64,000 nucleotides of DNA. Origin: Sisyra terminalis (lineage: Eukaryota; Arthropoda; Insecta; Neuroptera; Sisyridae). This document shows, piece by piece, positions 12,205 through 22,064 of this stretch. The notes under the pieces are model-generated. The model had not been told where the DNA came from. It did no database searches and saw only the letters and a list, made by a program, of their open reading frames with translations. The DNA lies in NCBI GenBank assembly GCA_958496175.1, contig OY292274.1:34511482-34575481 (forward strand), read 5' to 3'. Position 1 is the first letter of the stretch. The number at the start of each line of letters is the position of its first letter. The translations under genes and the position numbers were made by a program.

Positions 12205-13526
12205 TTATTTAGTCAATATTTTCTTCACCGTATCTTTATCTAATGCGAGATTAATTTTTTTTAAAACAACGCGTGGCTTATCTGGTACTTCTGAACATAT
12301 CTTTTTAAATGTGCCTTTTGAATCTACTAATGCATAAATTCTTTTTGGTGCGACTTGTTCTTTTTTTCGATCCTCGACTTTAACTTGACTTTGATCTTTT
12401 TTAGTTTTTACGTCTTCATTGTCGTCACTGTCACTTGAGGAGGCTGATGATGAAGATGATGGAAACAAATCATCGTCGACCACTGGCATTTTTTTGGTTT
12501 TTGCTAATTTCTGTAAAGTTATTTTTTTTATTATTTATTGATAATTTCTAAGATTTTTTTTGTTCCTACTTTGTGTTTTGAACTTCGGTTGAATGTTTTC
12601 TTTATATAACTAGGAAGAAATTTGTCGGTGAATTGCACTCGTCGAATATCGAAATCTTGATCCACATGTTTCACAGTTTCAAGTCTTTGTTTTTCATTAA
12701 GAACATACAAATCATCCGGTTTGTGGAATTTTGCATGCGTTTCATAAGCTTTTTTTGTATAAAATAATGCTTCGCATAATGTACATCTTATAAGATCATT
12801 GGGAATATTGTTTCGTTCTTCATTTGTATGCGAAGTTTCTAAATGTTTCTAAAATAAATTTTATCAGTTTAAGTATAAATTATAATAATTTCATTATTTA
12901 CCTGTAAATTATATTTTAATATATATTCTGCCCCACATAAGTAACAATAATAAACGGATTGAGCGGCGTTGGCGTTATTTATACGAATTTTTTTTGATGG
13001 AGGCGGAGTACTCACGGGCTCTAGAAAACTTTTGACTCTTTTATGGGTAGAATTTACATGATAGGTTAATGCTTGAGGAGTTAAGAAGTTAACAGGGCAT
13101 TGTTTGCAAGGAAAATTTCCTCTAACTGTTTCTTTTCCTACGTGAGTTGCTTCATGTTTGTCGTGAGTAAACTGTAAATATATCATTATAGATTTTAAAA
13201 CAATTATTTTACTGAATTACAACCTTTAGAGGAAATTGCATTCCACAATAACCACAATAATGTTTGGATATCGATGTCGGATGTTTTCGAAATTTATGTT
13301 GAATCGCTTGTGTTACACTTTCAAATTCCATCAAACAAACATCACATGGTATTTTCTCAATTTTACCGTCTTTATCACGTATGCAAGAAGGATTTCGTTT
13401 AACTTTTGTAGGATTTTTATTTGCTTTGTTATTATTGGCACCATGTTTGCGAAAATGTACTTGTAAAAGTTCTTTTGATGACAATTTTTCATTGCATAAA
13501 ACACAACTGAACGATTCATCTGCCAT
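12205..13526 (-). CDS. C2H2 zinc-finger protein, six fingers plus acidic C-terminus
   Basis: Four minus-strand exons (13224-13526, 12902-13171, 12570-12848, 12205-12510) give exactly 386 codons including the stop, so 385 residues. Six C2H2-type fingers can be read in order: CVLCNEKLSSKELLQVHFRK(H), CDVCLMEFESVTQAIQHKFR, CGYCGMQFPLKFTHDKHEAT, CKQCPVNFLTPQALTYHVNS, CYLCGAEYILKYNLQKHLET and CTLCEALFYTKKAYETHAKF. Introns cut two of the fingers. The fingers are widely spaced rather than joined by TGEKP linkers, which argues against a classic tandem DNA-binding array. The tail has a Ser/Asp-rich acidic patch (SSSSSASSSDSDD) and a lysine-rich end (KDTVKKILTK). Nuclear role is likely, but I do not recognise the orthologue. 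The GT at the end of exon 3 falls inside KHK|VG; the frame is only kept by this splice. Confidence 0.85.
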
Positions 13527-14691
13527 TTTAATAATCGCAATATGTATAACTAATTGAACTATATTTTAATAAAATTAGCAATAGATAATTTGTATTCATT
13601 CATTCTATTTTCATAAAGATAGTTGAAGTTCTCAAACATTCCGTATTCTTCAATTTGATAGAATCATAAATTATTTTAAATTGTTAAAATACTATCTCAA
13701 CTTAGTTTTCAGTTTCAATTGTAACTTATTTGATTATCTTTATTCTTTAAAAATAAACCAAAATAATTTACATACAACTTTATGCATCCCAAAATAAGTA
13801 AATCAAGTACTTAAATGTTGATTGATTTTGGTATATCAATGTACCAATCTACCAAACTACAAAATGTATTGTATTTACGCGCCATCTAGGAAGCCACATT
13901 GACTTTCAATTTGGTTATTATTGAAGTTTTATATTTCCCTAAGTCATTTCCCAAATCCAGTTTACCCAGTTTGTCAATAACAGTGACGAATACGACCAAT
14001 ACGACGAATAGTTTCAATTCTTTAAATAAATGGTCTCCATTCTTAAATGTTTTTACAGTAGTTTTTTTTTATATTGAATACCTATATAAAAACAATCACT
14101 AAGTTTCAAAAAAAATTAATTCAAAATTCTAGTTTTTTATATTTAGGAAATTATCCAAATTTGACAAACTAGCTCTCCCCATGATTGGTAATTTTCTGGA
14201 AGGGAAATAGAAAACATAAAATCAACAAGCTAAAAAAAGATAAAGAATAGAGCGATTTTAACTATAATTCTATAGCCAGTACCAACTGCATTTTGCAAAA
14301 CTTAATCCTCACGTCATGCATTGGTGTCATTGTATTTGTAAGATTTGTATGGGAGGTATATAGGGTATGTAATTTTACCTGTAAAGTAGGTTTATAACCG
14401 GTTATGTTTTTAATATTTTAATTTTCTACGTTTTGCAATCTTTCTCTTGATTATCATCGTAATTGAATCAAATGATTATATTTATCAAAACAGTTGCAGT
14501 TATTGGACATTTATCGTTTTTATGTGATTAAAATGTATGATAACGTTTGTAATGATATGATGTCCTAGGTGCGGCCATGTTGATCTCAAAACGAAAACTT
14601 TACTAAATGTAAATGTTTAGTGGGTATATTGGTTAATAAATATTAACCTTCGCCGGGTGACAATATTTAATACGGCATTTTCGTTGCCATA
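13527..14691. promoter_or_regulatory. Divergent intergenic region, zinc-finger gene / ZDHHC
   Basis: Both flanking genes are transcribed away from this 1.16-kb stretch, so promoters for both are expected here. That is inferred from layout; no core promoter motif can be called confidently. The ORF at 13899-14102 is low-complexity and not supported. Confidence 0.45.
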
Positions 14692-17600
14692 ATGCCCAAA
14701 TGTGACGTCAAAACAAGATATATCCCTGCAACATTTGCTTGGACATTATTACTAAGTTCAACTACATTATTTTTCTATTTTCCGTAAGTACTATTCAAAA
14801 GTTTAATAAATTAGTTAATATTATGTTTATTTTTTTGTTTTTAGATGTCAGTATTATATTTTTCGTCATCCATGGGTCCCTGCGTATCAAGGTGTCATCA
14901 CATTTTTTGTATTAGCAAATTTTACATTAGCAACTTTTATGGATCCAGGAGTGATCCCAAAAGGTAAACTAATTATTAATAGTGAAATAGTTTTACTAAA
15001 CCTATGTATACTTAGCCCCACCTGATGAAGATCGTGAAGATGATTTTCGCGCTCCATTATACAAACATGTGGAAATTCAAGGTATTAGCGTACGCATGAA
15101 ATGGTGTGTGACTTGTAAATTTTATCGACCGCCTCGGTGTTCTCATTGTAGTGTCTGCAATCATTGTATTGAGGTAATATTTTTTAGTTTGTTTAAAAAA
15201 AAATATTTACAGTTATTTTTTTTAGACATTTGATCATCACTGTCCTTGGGTAAATAATTGCATCGGTAGACGTAACTATAGGTTTTTTTTCTTCTTTCTT
15301 ATATCTTTGAGTATTCACATGCTCAGTATATTTGGATTAAGTTTAGTATATGTTTTACATAATAAAGAAAAATTATCCGAAGTAGGACCAATTGTGTCGT
15401 ATCCTTTTTAATTAAAACCAAACTTAAAAAAATATTAACTATTTTTACCTTAATTATTAATAAAGTATGGTCTTAATGGGTATTGTAACGTTGTTAGCAA
15501 TACCAATTATTGGCTTGACGGGATTTCATATGGTATTGGTTTCCCGAGGACGAACGACAAATGAGCAAGTCACAGGCAAGTTTAGAGGCGGATACAATCC
15601 ATTTTCACGAGGTTGTTGGTATAATTGCTGCTATACACAGTTCGGACCGCAATATCCTAGGTTTGTATATTTTACAAAAATGCAAATTAAGGACATTACA
15701 TACACAATGTAATTAATCGCTTATCTTCCTTTGTTTTTGCAAAAGAATTATTATTCCCCAAATTTTTTTACTATCTAATATGTAAGCAAATCGCTATAAC
15801 TTACAACTACTAAAATTGCAGGTATTACAAAATAGCTTATAATGAAAAATAAAGCACCACTATTAATTATAGTGTTATTTTCTAGTAAATAATTAATGCT
15901 TTAATTAATTGTCGCTTAAATATATAATACAATGTTCTGTTAGTAGACTTACGAGCATTTTGATATCTTTTCTTTCGTTGATGATATCTTTTTTACGTTG
16001 ATGAATGAATGAATTTTTACGTTTTGTAATGTTTTTTCAGTTATTTGATAGTTGCTCACACGAAAATTGCACACAAAAAGTTGCGCACTAACATGGTTGC
16101 TCAAACGAAAGTTGCTCTAAGAGAAAATTCCTCACACAGAAACTACGGACAATGATATGTCCTCATATGGAAATTAACCAACAGGAAAAAAATATTTATT
16201 TTATTTATTAATATTGTGATACGCTTTTAACTCATTTGAAAAAAAAATCATGTATTTGGAAAAATTAATAAGTTGAAAAAAAACGGGCTCATGACTTTTA
16301 GTTTATCTGGCCTAGTTTTAATTTCTTCGTAGTATTTAATTTAGTTCGCGATTTTTTATTACTTAAATTTTAATATCGTTATACTAACAATACTTATTGT
16401 TTAATTTTTTCATTTTATTTTTTGATACACTTTTTGTATAATGTGATTCGATTAGATATAGGTTGTCGCAGCGGGTTGCCACTCAATGCTATTAGGTAGG
16501 ACTCTTTTTCGACTCACTTATACCACAATATTACCAACTGAATTGAGGTATACTCAATACAGAAGGTATTGAGGTATTTATTACATATAACATATGTAAT
16601 ATATAACATATATATAATATAATATATAACATAATATATCATATAACAAAGATACACTCAATATTTCTTTTCATATTTATGCTTCTTGTTGTGGTATGTG
16701 CTTGGTATAAGTCAGTATAAGTTGTCAATTAAGAAAGTGGAGGGGGCAAAGAGTGGCAAGCCGCTGGGTTGTCGAATGAATTCATGAGTTCTGAAAACAA
16801 AACTTATTTTAAACTGTGAAACAATGAATCGTTAGGTGACAATAATGGTTCTAATAATAAGTCTGATTATTGGCGAATTTCGACGATAATCAAAATTAAA
16901 TAAATGGGTATATGACATGATGATTCTGAAATAAGATTTTCCCACTAATTTAAACAATGACTAACTATTGTATTATAATATCATCATATATATTAAAATT
17001 GCTAATCCGTTTTGGTGCGGAGAAATAGTCTCTCTTGCTCCATCTGAATATATTCCATGTATATCTCGCTCACTCACTCTTCGTCACCAAAATTTCATTT
17101 CGTTGTACCGAAAGCAGCTGACCTCTACCTGTATACTTTTCGTTAAGATGGAGCCTAACGGGTTCTACACTAGTTGAACATAATATTTATACGAATCCGA
17201 ACACTAATAAAAAATTAATAATTAAACATTATTTTTTTTTTATGTGGTCTAATTTCTATTTCATTGTGCGTTAATTTCTGTGTGAGGAATTTTCTCTGTG
17301 AGCAAATTTCGTGTGAGGTTTTTTTTAATGGGTAAGTGTCTGGTCACTGGTTTTTCGAAGGTTGACAACGTTTGTGTTTTTTCTCTGAGCGGTTATTTCA
17401 CGGTTTTATTTGTTCATTTTGGGTCCGCTCTGCTATGCGACCTAATGTTATGCATATCGATACGTCAATCGCTGGTTTTGGATCCACAAATGACATATGT
17501 AAACCTAATTTTTCCAGCCCCTTAACTTTCTCATTATCTTTAATATTAGTGTATCATCCTCAAATTCAAATAGTTGCACTGAATGATTCTCAGTATGCTT

Positions 17601-20600
17601 TTATTCTTGCGATTTTCTAAACAAAAATTCTTAGAGGTAGCAGATCCAGAATAGCTTCCAGAACTCTATTTAAGGTGGAGCATGTAGCCCCAAAGATACT
17701 ACTTTTGTACGGTCTTTAGTTTTCTATTCAGTGTCACTTGCTTTTCCTTTGGTCACAAAACAATAGCGCCATAGGTTAATATGAGTCTAATTATCACGAA
17801 ATAAAGAGTATAAACTCTGACGTCACATTCTTTCTTCGTTGAATATTTACCCTTTCATTTGTGATAAAATAATTCAAATATTATTAAAAAAAAAGATTTT
17901 TAAACTAACAAAACAAATGTGATCTTTAAATTTTTTCTTAATACTGCTTATTTTTTTAGTTTCTACAAAAAAGTATTATTGTTGACATGAATTAAAAATT
18001 TAACTGAATTTCCAAACATAAAATTTATAATGTTATTTATTTTTAGTAGGATAGTAGACATGAAAGGATGTAGATCCATATACTAATTATTAATTTAGCG
18101 ACACGTTTCGGTCTTTTATTAGACCTTCATCAGGCTTCTAAAATTATACAAAACAAACACATATATTACAGAATCCTTCAAAACATTACTAATTGTTAAA
18201 TTACCTTAATATGAAGTACACAATATACACCACAATAACATCGAAATATTTTTTTTTTATATATTAAAATTTATTTACATTAAAATTGTTTATAAAAATT
18301 AGTTAATATCGTGGTAATTAAAACATTTTTAAAAGGTAACGATACTAAGCATGGCTTATGGCTTGTATACTGCACTTATAAACTAAATTTAACGTAAACA
18401 TCAAACGTCTAAAATTGTCATAGGTAGAATTTCGTATCAATCATTTAATATCTATATACCAGGTCAGGACTTTTTTTTTGTCCGATACAAAAAAAAAATA
18501 CTACTACTTAATAATTGATTTAAAATTATTTAAAATATCATTATATAAAATACTCAAATTGCTCGTGCCAGTCCTCCTTGTTTACAGTGTCGTTAATTTT
18601 TATGAAACACATCTCATCGATATTTCTTTTCAACCAATTCCTTTCCTTGTCCAAAATCGAAACTCTGTTAAAGGCAAAATCGTGATTCTGGTTGAAATGG
18701 TGAGCCGCTAGAGTCGTTTGATTTTCTTTATTCCTATTGCTGCTCCTGCAATCATTGCTATGCTGTTTTATTCTTGAATCCAAGAACTGTTTCGTTTGTG
18801 CAACATAGCAAAGACCACAGGAGCAAGGAACCTTATAAATCACGCAAGACTGTAGTTCCTTACATTCCTTAGTTCCTTACATAAGGGGTCTTTCAGTCTA
18901 GTATATACACTATTCACCTTTAGTAAATTATAGAACGCCAGTCTAACGTTTGTACCCCGAAAACACCTATTCAATTTATGTGAGAGACCCACCACGTAGG
19001 GAAACCTATAGTACTTAATAGGGTTTTCTACTCTAGCTAAATTATCAACAGACAATGGACGACTGTTTATCTCTTTTAAATTTCATAATGACAGTTTGAA
19101 TAAAATACTTGTGGTACCCATTCTTTAACAACATTGATCTTATAATGTTAAAGTTTTTTTCGTGGAACTGTCCATCACTCAACTTTATCATTCTGTCCAA
19201 GAGATCAGTAATCATTCCTATCTTTTGTGAACGAGGGTGGTTGGATTCATAATTCAACAGCCTACCACTAACAATTAGTAATGTTTTGAAGGATTCTGTA
19301 ATACATGTGTTTGTATGATTTTAGAAGCCTAATGAAGGTCTAATAAAAGACCGAAACGTGTCGCTAAATTAATAATTAGTATATGGATCTACACCCTTTC
19401 ATGTCCACTATCCTACTAAAAATAAATAATATTATGTAAATTATGGACACAACCAATTTATCGATAAAATTTATACTTACTTTAATTACAGTTTAATAAA
19501 AGCTGCTAGGGCGGCCAATAAGAAGCGTAGCGGTTCTTCTGGAACGAGTGCAATTGCTACTATTACAAATGATAATCAAGTAAAAACATACATGGATAAC
19601 AGTAATGGCTTAAGAAATGCTAGTTCGAATGCCTACAATAAGGTAGATTAATAATAAAACTTTACATATTACATTAACTAAGTGTGTTGTTTTAATTTAA
19701 TTTTGGTTTAAGTTATCACCAGGAAGAGATTGTCCATCAGATTTGGATACAGATATGGAACCAGGAGCATCCGTATCTGCTGATTGCGAACCAACGCCCC
19801 CGCTATTACAAAGACATGGAAGTAAAAATAATTTTCTAATGACGAGTACCGGTTCGGCTCCATTAAGTAACAATATTCAATCAGGATCGGGAATTAGTGG
19901 CACAACAGATTCACCTGCTCGACATCCTCTAGCAGCACCTCGTGGACCTTATCGACCATCTCCAACAATGCAACAACGAGTTAAAGCTTTAGGTGTAGCT
20001 ACCCCTTTAGCAATGTCTAGTCCTGTTCGAAGGTAACTATTTTAAAAGATTTATACTCGAAAATCTTTTGTTCTAGACACATAAATATTAAAAAAAAATC
20101 ATCGACATTCAGCTCCTCGTGCATTTTCCTTAGTTGGCAAACGCCTCACTTTAAATGAAGCTTATTTCATGTTCGAATAATTTTTAAATATTGTGCGTAG
20201 ACCAAGTGCATGTTTTCGTTTTATTGTGTTTTACTATATCCCAATATTATAATTTTGAATAATTGAAATCATTGAAAAAACATTTTATTTTATTTTTTGT
20301 GTGGAAATGTTCATTACAGTAATTGAGTGTATTATATAGGTGGAGGTAATACAGTTCTCCAACATGATCCCCAAAACCGGCAAACAAATCACTTGGTAAA
20401 AATTACTGTTTCTTTGTTTTGTAGAGCTGCTACTGCTTGTTTAGTATAAATAATTTATTTTTTATATAAATTATAAGAAAATATTTATTTCAAATATATT
20501 ACAAATGCTCTTTGGCAGTTTTATCTAAATTAATTCATATATTTATAAATTTCAAACGATTTCTTACTTTCGTACTTGATGTAGCTATTAAGTAGTATGT

Positions 20601-22064
20601 AAAGTTATGATTGGAAGTCTCGAAAACTCATCACTTCAGGTAAAGCGTCAATATATTGATTTTACACAATTGTACTCCTATTGAATTATCAATAAGCATG
20701 AAATATATAAAAAAGTATACAAGTTTCCAAACTTGGATTGGTATGCAAAAGATATAACTTTCACATTTAATGCAGAAAAAGTTATCATTAAGATATATAA
20801 ATCACAAGAGATTTTTTGAGTATTTATGATGCATAAATAAATTTAACTATTTTTTTATTGTGATCTATTCTTAATATTATAAATTTCTGCTTGACGAATC
20901 AGTTGTTCGGCATGAGTAAGATTTAGTTCCATCAGCGTAATCGCTAGTCAGCCTTCTGTGAAAATTTGTAGTTAGCTGTGTATGACGCTGATGTGACTTA
21001 TCGTTATAAAACAACATTTACAATAAATTATTAATTTTGTTTGGGTTTAAGACATAGATTTGTTCTTATCATAATTTATAATTATCAAATCTTTGAGATA
21101 TTGTGTATGAAAGAAATATAAAAAGTTTCTTAGAGATTTAAAAGTCATACTCAGAGTAATAATGTCTTTTTTAAAATAGGTGTTCATTTTTAGATTTATT
21201 ATGCATTTGATTAGTTTTAAATTTTGATATAAATATTTTCATTTTCTTAGATCGAATCCTGGTACACCTACGCAACCTCGACGTCCTGATTTTATTGGCG
21301 TTCAGCAAAGTAATATTTGTTCTGGTTCTGGTGTCACTTACTACGATTTTAACACTCAAATGCGAACTGCTCCGAATCAACAATCAACTGGCTATGGAAG
21401 TCCTCAAAGACGTTTTTTGTCAGAGGGTGAACTTGTACGACAAGGAGCCGAATTATCTTATGCTCGTACAAATAATACAGTTGATAATATACGAGAGTTA
21501 GCCGGATCGCCTCAACGGGGTATTTATTTGTGGAAAGATACATCACCGAGCGCTTATCAGCAACAGCAAACGATTCTTTCTCATCCACAACAACAGTTGT
21601 CAAATCCTCCCCTCCACGTTCGGAATAATCCATCGCAACAATCACATCCATCATATTATTGTTCAAATCCAACATCACCTACAGCACAGCCTGTCGGTAA
21701 TTATCAACAATCACGACCGACAATGCATTCATACCACCCAGCTCTACGTGGTGGTGTCGCTGTCTTCCCACCAGCTCCGGTTCATCCTAGCCCTCAACAA
21801 GTACGTAGAAAAGTAACTTCATCATCACAACAACAACCACAACAAAATCAATCACTTTCTGGCAGTAACGGGGGTATTAATGTATCATCTGATCAAAGAC
21901 GAAGGCCAATGTCATTCGTACGAGCACTTGAAATGTCTGATTCAATAGAATTATCAACAACACCCCACACGGGAAGTAGTTCAGGAATAGTTGTTGACGG
22001 CGACTCACCATCAACACCAGATCGAACCAGTGTTTATGATATGAACTATGAAATATCAGTATAG
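14692..22064 (+). CDS. Zdhhc8: DHHC palmitoyltransferase, ZDHHC5/ZDHHC8 type
   Basis: Eight exons (14692-14783, 14845-14963, 15016-15173, 15226-15398, 15466-15660, 19492-19642, 19713-20032, 21251-22064) give exactly 674 codons including the stop, so 673 residues. Predicted order: two membrane segments (about 15-31 and 40-62), the cysteine-rich domain ([20 protein letters not shown]), the catalytic [19 protein letters not shown] with Cys129 as the acyl-accepting residue, two more membrane segments (about 145-172 and 183-208), then [15 protein letters not shown] containing the TTxE motif. The long cytosolic tail is Gln/Ser/Pro-rich and ends YEISV, matching the PDZ-ligand end of vertebrate DHHC5/8. 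It transfers palmitate from acyl-CoA to cysteines of membrane and synaptic proteins. Intron 5 (3.8 kb) holds a Penelope-like element and a TIR element. Calling it ZDHHC8 rather than ZDHHC5 is arbitrary, as insects usually have one. Confidence 0.95.
16050..17325. mobile_element. Putative TIR element, ends rich in CTCACACGAAA repeats
   Basis: Left end motif GAGAAAATTCCTCACACAGA (16121-16140) is the inverted counterpart of TCTGTGTGAGGAATTTTCTC (17277-17296). GCTCACACGAAAATTGC on the left matches the inverted GCAAATTTCGTGTGAG on the right. The left end also has degenerate tandem units (GTTGCTCACACG, GTTGCTCAAACG). No transposase was recognised. Boundaries are approximate. Confidence 0.55.
16285..16375. 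mobile_element. GGCT-family MITE, left-half remnant
   Basis: GGGCTCATGACTTTTAG followed by ATCTGGC and TTTAATTTAGTTCGCGATTT resembles the left end of the 223-bp MITE family in this window. It lies inside the larger TIR element at 16050-17325. No right half was found. Confidence 0.4.
18086..18150 (-). ncRNA. Hammerhead-ribozyme-like motif, intact CUGAUGA box
   Basis: Minus-strand order: CTGATGA (18133-18127), a stem of GGTCT and AGACC around an AATAAA loop, GAAAC (18109-18105), then GTGTC (18104-18100), which holds the expected GUC cleavage triplet. Stem I can form from GCT after GUC with AGC before CUGAUGA, followed by an internal loop and a further AAAUUA/UAAUUUU pairing. Deviation: one extra A sits between the CUGAUGA box and stem II. 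Short-stem-III hammerheads are known from the terminal repeats of Penelope-like elements. Confidence 0.6.
19316..19380 (+). ncRNA. Hammerhead-like motif, CUGAUGA box mutated to CUAAUGA
   Basis: Inverted partner of the motif at 18086-18150. All blocks are the same (GGTCT/AGACC stem, GAAAC, GTGTC) except that the conserved G of CUGAUGA is A at 19331. That G is invariant in active hammerheads, so this arm is predicted to be inactive. Confidence 0.5.
20033..21250. other. ZDHHC intron 7
   Basis: 1.2 kb of AT-rich intron. A stretch near 20052-20165 could be read through as an alternative 3' exon, but no support beyond an open frame exists. No repeat family recognised. Confidence 0.5.

Larger units (their letters stand above)
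18022..19447 (-). mobile_element. Penelope-like retroelement remnant with inverted arms
   Basis: Minus-strand reading gives three overlapping fragments in three frames: 19257-19045 ([20 protein letters not shown], a Penelope reverse-transcriptase C-terminal block), 19055-18840 ([18 protein letters not shown]) and 18843-18541 ([20 protein letters not shown], a GIY-YIG endonuclease domain with the Cys-rich Penelope-type lead). Frameshifts show it is inactive. In the GIY-YIG core the usual YIG is YVA. The body is flanked by inverted arms of about 180 bp at 18022-18201 and 19269-19447 that share more than 85% of bases by eye and each hold a hammerhead-like motif. The inverted arm fits the Penelope habit of pairing a 5'-truncated copy with an inverted partial copy. 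Confidence 0.85.
15661..19491. other. ZDHHC intron 5 with mobile elements
   Basis: A 3.8-kb intron between coding exons. It contains a TIR element (16050-17325), a MITE left-half remnant near 16285-16375, an AT microsatellite-like tract (about 16585-16650) and a Penelope-like element with inverted arms (18022-19447). All predicted ORFs here belong to these repeats or are chance. Confidence 0.75.

Noticed and set aside
16585..16650. TATA/ATAT-rich tract as a promoter
   Set aside because: It is a degenerate AT repeat inside an intron and a mobile element; no transcript start evidence.
20040..20190. Possible alternative terminal exon of the palmitoyltransferase (open frame with [20 protein letters not shown])
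   Set aside because: It is open but not tied to a convincing acceptor in that frame, and no family similarity is known to me; the exon at 21251 continues the frame properly.
21349..21678. 109-codon minus-strand frame opposite the ZDHHC exon
   Set aside because: Shadow of the coding exon; codon pattern and protein family support the plus strand.
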